Of a stretch of DNA of 64,000 nt, positions 60,207-64,000 are shown one piece after another. This DNA is from Nocardioidaceae bacterium. Its GTDB lineage: Bacteria; Actinomycetota; Actinomycetes; Propionibacteriales; Nocardioidaceae. A program made the translations under genes and the position numbers. The stretch is taken from the NCBI GenBank assembly GCA_025980475.1, contig JAICXL010000003.1, positions 1-64,000 of the forward strand, in the 5' to 3' direction. The first letter of the stretch is position 1. Every line of letters begins with the position of its first letter. The notes under the pieces are model-generated. The model was not told where the DNA came from. It ran no database searches and saw only the letters and a list, made by a program, of their open reading frames with translations.

Positions 60207-61496
60207 GTGACCACGCCGACCCCTGCCGGCGCCGAACGGCACCGCGGCGTCCTCGCAGACACGCGCCCCCTGCGCACGCCGGCCTTCCGCCGGCTGTGGT
60301 CGGCCAACATCATCACGGTGGTCGGTGCCCAGCTGACGGTCGTCGCCGTCCCCGCCCAGATCTACGCGCTGACCCGGTCATCGGCCTACGTCGGCCTCAC
60401 CGGGGTCTTCGGCCTCGTGCCACTGGTGGTCTTCGGGCTGTACGGCGGCGCCCTCGCCGACGTGTTGGACCGACGCAAGCTGCTGATCGTCACGACGTTG
60501 GGGATGATCGCGTCGAGCGCGGCCTTCTGGCTGCAGGCGCTCTTCGCCGTCGGCAGCGTCTGGCTGCTGCTCGGCATCTTCGCGATGCAGCAGGCGTTCT
60601 TCGCGGTCAATCAGCCCACCCGCACCGCGGTGCTGCCCCGGATCATCCCGCTGGAGCAGCTGCCCGCCGCGAACGCGCTGAACATGACCGTGATGCAGTT
60701 CGGCGCGATCGCCGGTCCGATGGTCGGCGGGGCGCTGATCCCGGTCCTCGGGTTCTCCTGGCTCTACCTCACCGACACGATCACCCTCTTCGCGACACTG
60801 TCGGCGGTGATCACCCTGCCGGCGCTGCCGCCGACCGGGCGGGTCGCGCGGGCCGGGTTCCGGTTGGTGCTCGAGGGGTTCGGCTACCTGCGCGGCCACA
60901 AGGTGCTGCTGATGTCCTTCGTCGTGGACATCATCGCGATGCTCTTCGGGATGCCGCGGGCGCTCTTCCCGCAGATCGCCCACCAGAGCTTCGGCGGGCC
61001 GGTCGACGGTGGTCTGGCGTTCGCGCTGCTCTTCGCGGCGATCCCCGCCGGTGCCGTGGTCGGGGGGATCTTCTCGGGTTGGGTCTCGCGCACCGAGCGG
61101 CAGGGGCTCGCCGTCGTGCTCGCCATCGTGGTGTGGGGACTGGCGATGACCGGCTTCGGCGTCGCGACCGGCTTCGCGCATGGAGCGCCCGGGGGTCTGC
61201 TCGCGCTCGCCTTCGTCTCCCTGGCCGTCGGCGGCGCCGCGGACATGGCCTCGGCCGCCTTCCGCTCCACGATGCTGCAGGAGGCCGCCTCCGACGACGT
61301 CCGCGGCCGGCTGCAGGGGGTCTTCATCGTCGTGGTGGGCGGCGGGCCCCGGATCGCCGACGTCGCGCACGGTGGCGCTGCCGCGCTGGTCGGCACCGCA
61401 GCCACTGCCGCGGGCGGCGGCGTGCTGGTGGTGGTGCTCGTGCTGGTCGCGGCGGTGGCCGTGCCGGCGTTCGTGCGCTACCGGGTGAGCCGGTAG
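60207..61496 (+). CDS. MFS transporter, enterobactin-exporter-like (429 aa)
   Basis: Twelve helices in the layout of the EntS-like MFS group: FRRLWSANIITVVGAQLTVVAVPAQIYALT at the start (cut short here), GGALADVLDRRKLLI loop, and FFAVNQPTRTAVLPRIIP. Export of siderophore or drug is usual for the group; no siderophore genes are near. GTG at 60207. It converges on the CCA-adding enzyme gene. Confidence 0.82.
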   Translation: MTTPTPAGAERHRGVLADTRPLRTPAFRRLWSANIITVVGAQLTVVAVPAQIYALTRSSAYVGLTGVFGLVPLVVFGLYGGALADVLDRRKLLIVTTLGMIASSAAFWLQALFAVGSVWLLLGIFAMQQAFFAVNQPTRTAVLPRIIPLEQLPAANALNMTVMQFGAIAGPMVGGALIPVLGFSWLYLTDTITLFATLSAVITLPALPPTGRVARAGFRLVLEGFGYLRGHKVLLMSFVVDIIAMLFGMPRALFPQIAHQSFGGPVDGGLAFALLFAAIPAGAVVGGIFSGWVSRTERQGLAVVLAIVVWGLAMTGFGVATGFAHGAPGGLLALAFVSLAVGGAADMASAAFRSTMLQEAASDDVRGRLQGVFIVVVGGGPRIADVAHGGAAALVGTAATAAGGGVLVVVLVLVAAVAVPAFVRYRVSR

Positions 61497-61511
61497 CCGG
61501 GGCGACCGGGC

Positions 61512-62948
61512 CTATCGCGCGGCCCAGTCGAGCAGGGCTGCCCTGGCCTGGTCGTAGGACATCGGTCCGTTGTCCAGGCGCAGCTCCAGCAGGTGCCGGT
61601 ACGCCTCGCCGACCCCGGGGCCGGGGCCGATGCCGAGGATCTCCATGATCTGGAAGCCGCTGAGGTCCGGCCGGATCGCCGCGAGCTCCTCGGCCTCGGA
61701 CAGCTGCGCGATCCGGGCCTCGAGGTCGTCGTAGGTCCGGCGCAGCCGCTCGGCCTTGCGCCGGTTGCGGGTCGTGCAGTCGGCGCGGGTGAGCACGTGC
61801 AGCCGGTCGAGCTGGTCACCGGCGTCGCGCACGTAGCGGCGGACGGCGGAGTCGGTCCACTCCCCGGACCCATAGCCGTGGAAGCGCAGGTGCAGCTCCA
61901 CCAGCCTGCACACCGCGTCGGTCACGTCGCTGGAGAACCGCAGCGCCTGCATCCGCTTGCGGGTCAGCTTGGCGCCGACCACGTCGTGATGGTGGAAGGT
62001 GACGCTGCCGTCGTCGAGGAACCGCCGGGTCCGCGGCTTGCCGACGTCGTGCATCAGCGCCGCGAAGCGGACGATGAAGTCGGGGCCGGAGCCCCCGAGC
62101 CGGTCCTCGAGCTCGATGGCCTGCTGCAGGACGGTCAGCGTGTGCTCGTAGACATCCTTGTGCCGGTGGTGCTCGTCGTGCTCGAGGGCGAGCGCAGGCA
62201 GCTCCGGGAGGACGTACGACGCCAGCCCGGTCTCGACGAGCAACCGAAGGCCCGGGAGCGGATCCGGCGCGCAGACCAGCTTGACCAGCTCGTCACGGAC
62301 GCGCTCGGCCGAGACGATCGTGATCCGCTCCGCCATCGCGCGCATCGCCGCGGCGGCGGCGTCGTCGACGGTGAAGCCGAGCTGCGCGGCGAACCGGGCG
62401 GCCCGCATCATCCGCAGCGGATCGTCGCCGAAGGAGTCCTCGGCGCGGCCCGGTGTGCGCAGCACCCGCTCGGCCAGGTCGACGACCCCGCCGAACGGGT
62501 CCTCGAACCTTCGGTCGGGCAACGTGATCGCCATGGCGTTGACGGTGAAGTCCCTCCGGCCGAGGTCACCGACGAGTGAGTCGCCGTACTCCACCGCCGG
62601 CTTGCGCGAGGCCGGGTCGTAGGCCTCCGACCGCCAAGTGGTGATCTCCACCTGCCAGCTGCCCTTGCGGGCGCCGATGGTGCCGAAGGCGCGGCCGATG
62701 TCCCAGCGGGCGTCCGCCCAGCCCTCGAGCAGCCGCTCGGTGGTCTCCGGCCGGGCCGACGTGGTCAGGTCGAGGTCGTTGTGCAGCCGGCCCAGCATCA
62801 GGTCCCGTACCGGCCCGCCGACCAGCGCCAGCTGCTCACCGGCCGTCCGGAACCGGGCGCCGAGCTCGTCGATGACCTCCGCGATCGCGTCCAGCCCGGC
62901 GAGCGTCCGGGCCTGCACCTCGCGCAGGAGGATCGGGTCGTCGGACAC
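61512..62948 (-). CDS. cca: CCA tRNA nucleotidyltransferase (478 aa)
   Basis: The head domain has the class II polymerase signature LALVGGPVRDLMLGR and DLDLTTSARPE, DFTVNAMAI and an RMMRAARFAAQLGF region. A C-terminal HD domain (ALMHDVGKPRTRRF, HHHDVVGAKLTRKRM) follows, as in actinobacterial enzymes once called PcnA. It builds or repairs CCA ends of tRNA. GTG at 62948 follows TAGAGT by 8 nt. It is divergent from a DUF6049 gene, the conserved actinobacterial order. Confidence 0.93.
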   Translation of the reverse strand: MSDDPILLREVQARTLAGLDAIAEVIDELGARFRTAGEQLALVGGPVRDLMLGRLHNDLDLTTSARPETTERLLEGWADARWDIGRAFGTIGARKGSWQVEITTWRSEAYDPASRKPAVEYGDSLVGDLGRRDFTVNAMAITLPDRRFEDPFGGVVDLAERVLRTPGRAEDSFGDDPLRMMRAARFAAQLGFTVDDAAAAAMRAMAERITIVSAERVRDELVKLVCAPDPLPGLRLLVETGLASYVLPELPALALEHDEHHRHKDVYEHTLTVLQQAIELEDRLGGSGPDFIVRFAALMHDVGKPRTRRFLDDGSVTFHHHDVVGAKLTRKRMQALRFSSDVTDAVCRLVELHLRFHGYGSGEWTDSAVRRYVRDAGDQLDRLHVLTRADCTTRNRRKAERLRRTYDDLEARIAQLSEAEELAAIRPDLSGFQIMEILGIGPGPGVGEAYRHLLELRLDNGPMSYDQARAALLDWAAR

Positions 62949-62956
62949 GGGAGGCA

Positions 62957-62962
62957 ACTCTA
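62957..62962 (-). promoter_or_regulatory. -10 hexamer upstream of cca
   Basis: TAGAGT ends 8 nt before the GTG at 62948, 1-2 nt wider than the others here. Confidence 0.4.
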
Positions 62963-62996
62963 GTTGGCGCCCCCGGGAGCCGCGGGCACGGGCCAC

Positions 62997-63002
62997 TAGC
63001 AT
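62997..63002 (+). promoter_or_regulatory. -10 hexamer, leaderless DUF6049 gene
   Basis: TAGCAT ends 7 nt before the GTG at 63010. Confidence 0.5.
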
Positions 63003-63009
63003 CGGCCCT

Positions 63010-64000
63010 GTGATTGCCGCCCGTCTCCTCGTGCCGGCGGTGGCACTGATGATCGCGATCCTCCCGCTCGTGGGCACGCCGCCTGCCGCGGCCGACGACG
63101 CGGACTCCACCCCGCTGTCGGTGCACATCGACAGCCTCAACCGGGCCGAGATCCCCCGGCACGGCCGGCTGGTCGTCACCGGCACCGTCACCAACGACTC
63201 GAACGAGCAGTGGCAGGACATCAACGTCCACCCGCTGACCTCCTACGACCCGATGACCACCCGCAGCGAGCTGGCCGCCGCGGCGGCCACCCCCGCGGAC
63301 ATCTACATAGGTGACCGTCTCGCCGCGCCGCACACCTTCGACCCGATCGGTGACCTCGGCCCCGGGGACTCCGCCAACTTCCGGATCTCGCTGCCCGCCA
63401 GGGCGCTGCACATCTCCGGCGCCCCCGGCGTCTACTGGTTCGGCGTGCACGCGCTCGGTGCCGACGCGGCGGGGCGCGACGCCTACGCCGACGGCCGGGC
63501 GCGCACGTTCCTGCCGCTGCTGCCCCGTCACCACCCCCCGCAGACCCAGGCTGCGGTGGTGCTGCCGTTACGCGTCCAGGTCCGGCGCGACCCCAGCGGC
63601 GCGCTGCTGGACACCTCCACCCTGACCACCGACCTCGCGCCCGGCGGCCTGCTCGACCGCGAGCTCCGCTTCGCCCAGTCGGCCCAGGGGCAGCCGCTGA
63701 CCTGGCTGGTCGACCCGGCGGTGCTGCAGGCCGTGGACGACCTCGCCCACGGCAATCCACCCCTGTCGTACGGCGAGCCCACCGACCAGGGGTCGTCGCC
63801 CTCCCCGTCGCCGACTGCCTCACCGACGGTGGAGCCGACGACCGCCCCCGCCGACCCGGACAGTGCCACTCCGGTGGAGAACCAGACGGCGGCCGGCTGG
63901 CTCGAGCGGCTCGAGGGCGCGATGACCGGCCAGGCCGTCCTCGGGCTGCCCTACGCAGACCCCGACGTCGCCGCCGTCGCCCGCCGGCAACCCGGTCTCC
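63010..64000 (+). CDS. DUF6049 family secreted/membrane protein, N-terminal part
   Basis: The frame is open to the right edge (330 codons seen). A signal peptide (VIAARLLVPAVALMIAILPL, cut near AAA) leads to a secreted domain with DSLNRAEIPRHGRLVVTGTV and NDSNEQWQDINVHPLTSYDP, matching actinobacterial DUF6049 proteins that lie between cca and murJ. A Ser/Pro/Thr linker follows at about residue 260. The family is linked by position to lipid II flipping and wall synthesis; its function is unknown. murJ would be expected past the window. Confidence 0.8.
   Translation, partial: MIAARLLVPAVALMIAILPLVGTPPAAADDADSTPLSVHIDSLNRAEIPRHGRLVVTGTVTNDSNEQWQDINVHPLTSYDPMTTRSELAAAAATPADIYIGDRLAAPHTFDPIGDLGPGDSANFRISLPARALHISGAPGVYWFGVHALGADAAGRDAYADGRARTFLPLLPRHHPPQTQAAVVLPLRVQVRRDPSGALLDTSTLTTDLAPGGLLDRELRFAQSAQGQPLTWLVDPAVLQAVDDLAHGNPPLSYGEPTDQGSSPSPSPTASPTVEPTTAPADPDSATPVENQTAAGWLERLEGAMTGQAVLGLPYADPDVAAVARRQPGL

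Noticed and set aside
58703..60316. Long minus-strand frame of 537 codons
   Set aside because: It is antisense to the membrane-protein and histidine-phosphatase genes, its composition is highly biased (His, Gln, Asp rich) and no domain is seen; many similar shadows occur in this GC-rich DNA.
1..64000. CRISPR arrays, transposons, integrases, phage genes, tRNA or rRNA genes
   Set aside because: No regular spaced repeats, transposase or integrase motifs, terminal inverted repeats or tRNA cloverleaf patterns were seen on reading both strands.

Overview
The window is very GC-rich, strongly GC3-biased chromosomal DNA from a high-GC actinobacterium. The conserved block rpsF-ssb-rpsR-rplI with dnaB nearby, the padR-ino1 pair, and families such as DUF5709, DUF6049, the GPGG-motif small membrane protein and the femX/alanine-racemase-like pair point to Nocardioides or another Nocardioidaceae member; the genus is an inference. 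No transposase, integrase, phage gene, rRNA, tRNA or CRISPR array was found, so this is core and accessory chromosome without a mobile island.

Region by region. 1-4.1 kb: a C-terminal stub, an LPXTG surface protein, two paralogous lipoproteins in tandem, and an ABC ATPase with its membrane protein. 4.2-8.9 kb: beta-oxidation (fadB-like, thiolase, alpha-methylacyl-CoA racemase-like), with a perfect palindrome over the thiolase promoter. 8.9-12.5 kb: zinc-type CDF exporter, 2H phosphoesterase, GH1 beta-glucosidase, pirin. 12.5-16.2 kb: AGPS-like FAD oxidase, divergent TetR regulator and glycerol-3-phosphate dehydrogenase. 16.2-20.4 kb: nickel/cobalt permease behind a Nur-like box, MFS carrier, PBP2a-like lipoprotein. 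20.4-24.4 kb: a molybdate operon (HTH-TOBE regulator, modA, modB, modC, glutathione peroxidase) in which every junction is a 4-nt overlap. 24.4-31.2 kb: a histidine kinase and response regulator encoded tail to tail, an SGNH lipoprotein, and a coupled esterase / DUF2156 / membrane-protein operon. 31.2-39.9 kb: small stress or housekeeping genes, serA, an aminotransferase relic, MOSC protein, Cys-containing HTH regulator, DUF488, and a DLH/DinB pair divergent from a WYL regulator across a perfect 10-bp-arm palindrome. 39.8-46.4 kb: dnaB, DnaA-box-like sites, a decayed MATE gene, VKOR plus CPYC thioredoxin-like pair, rplI, rpsR, ssb, rpsF. 46.5-56.7 kb: endonuclease IV and cell-wall genes (LCP ligase, secreted phosphatase-like protein, FemX, alanine-racemase-like, GT87, class A PBP). 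56.7-64 kb: padR-ino1 behind 13-bp iterons, membrane protein, histidine phosphatase, MFS, CCA-adding enzyme, and the start of a DUF6049 protein.

Two themes recur. First, many genes have a TANNNT hexamer ending 6-8 nt before the start codon and no Shine-Dalgarno sequence, which is the signature of leaderless transcripts. Second, operon neighbours are mostly joined by ATGA, GTGA or TTGA overlaps. The best leads for follow-up are regulatory: the Nur-like box at the nickel permease, four GATA iterons with an exact 13-bp period before padR-ino1, the WYL-regulator palindrome, the fad palindrome and the paired CATCTGCGG sites at the molybdate operon. The clearest decayed genes are the MATE transporter beside dnaB and a class III aminotransferase relic beside serA. 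I did not find a clearly new multi-gene defence or biosynthetic system.
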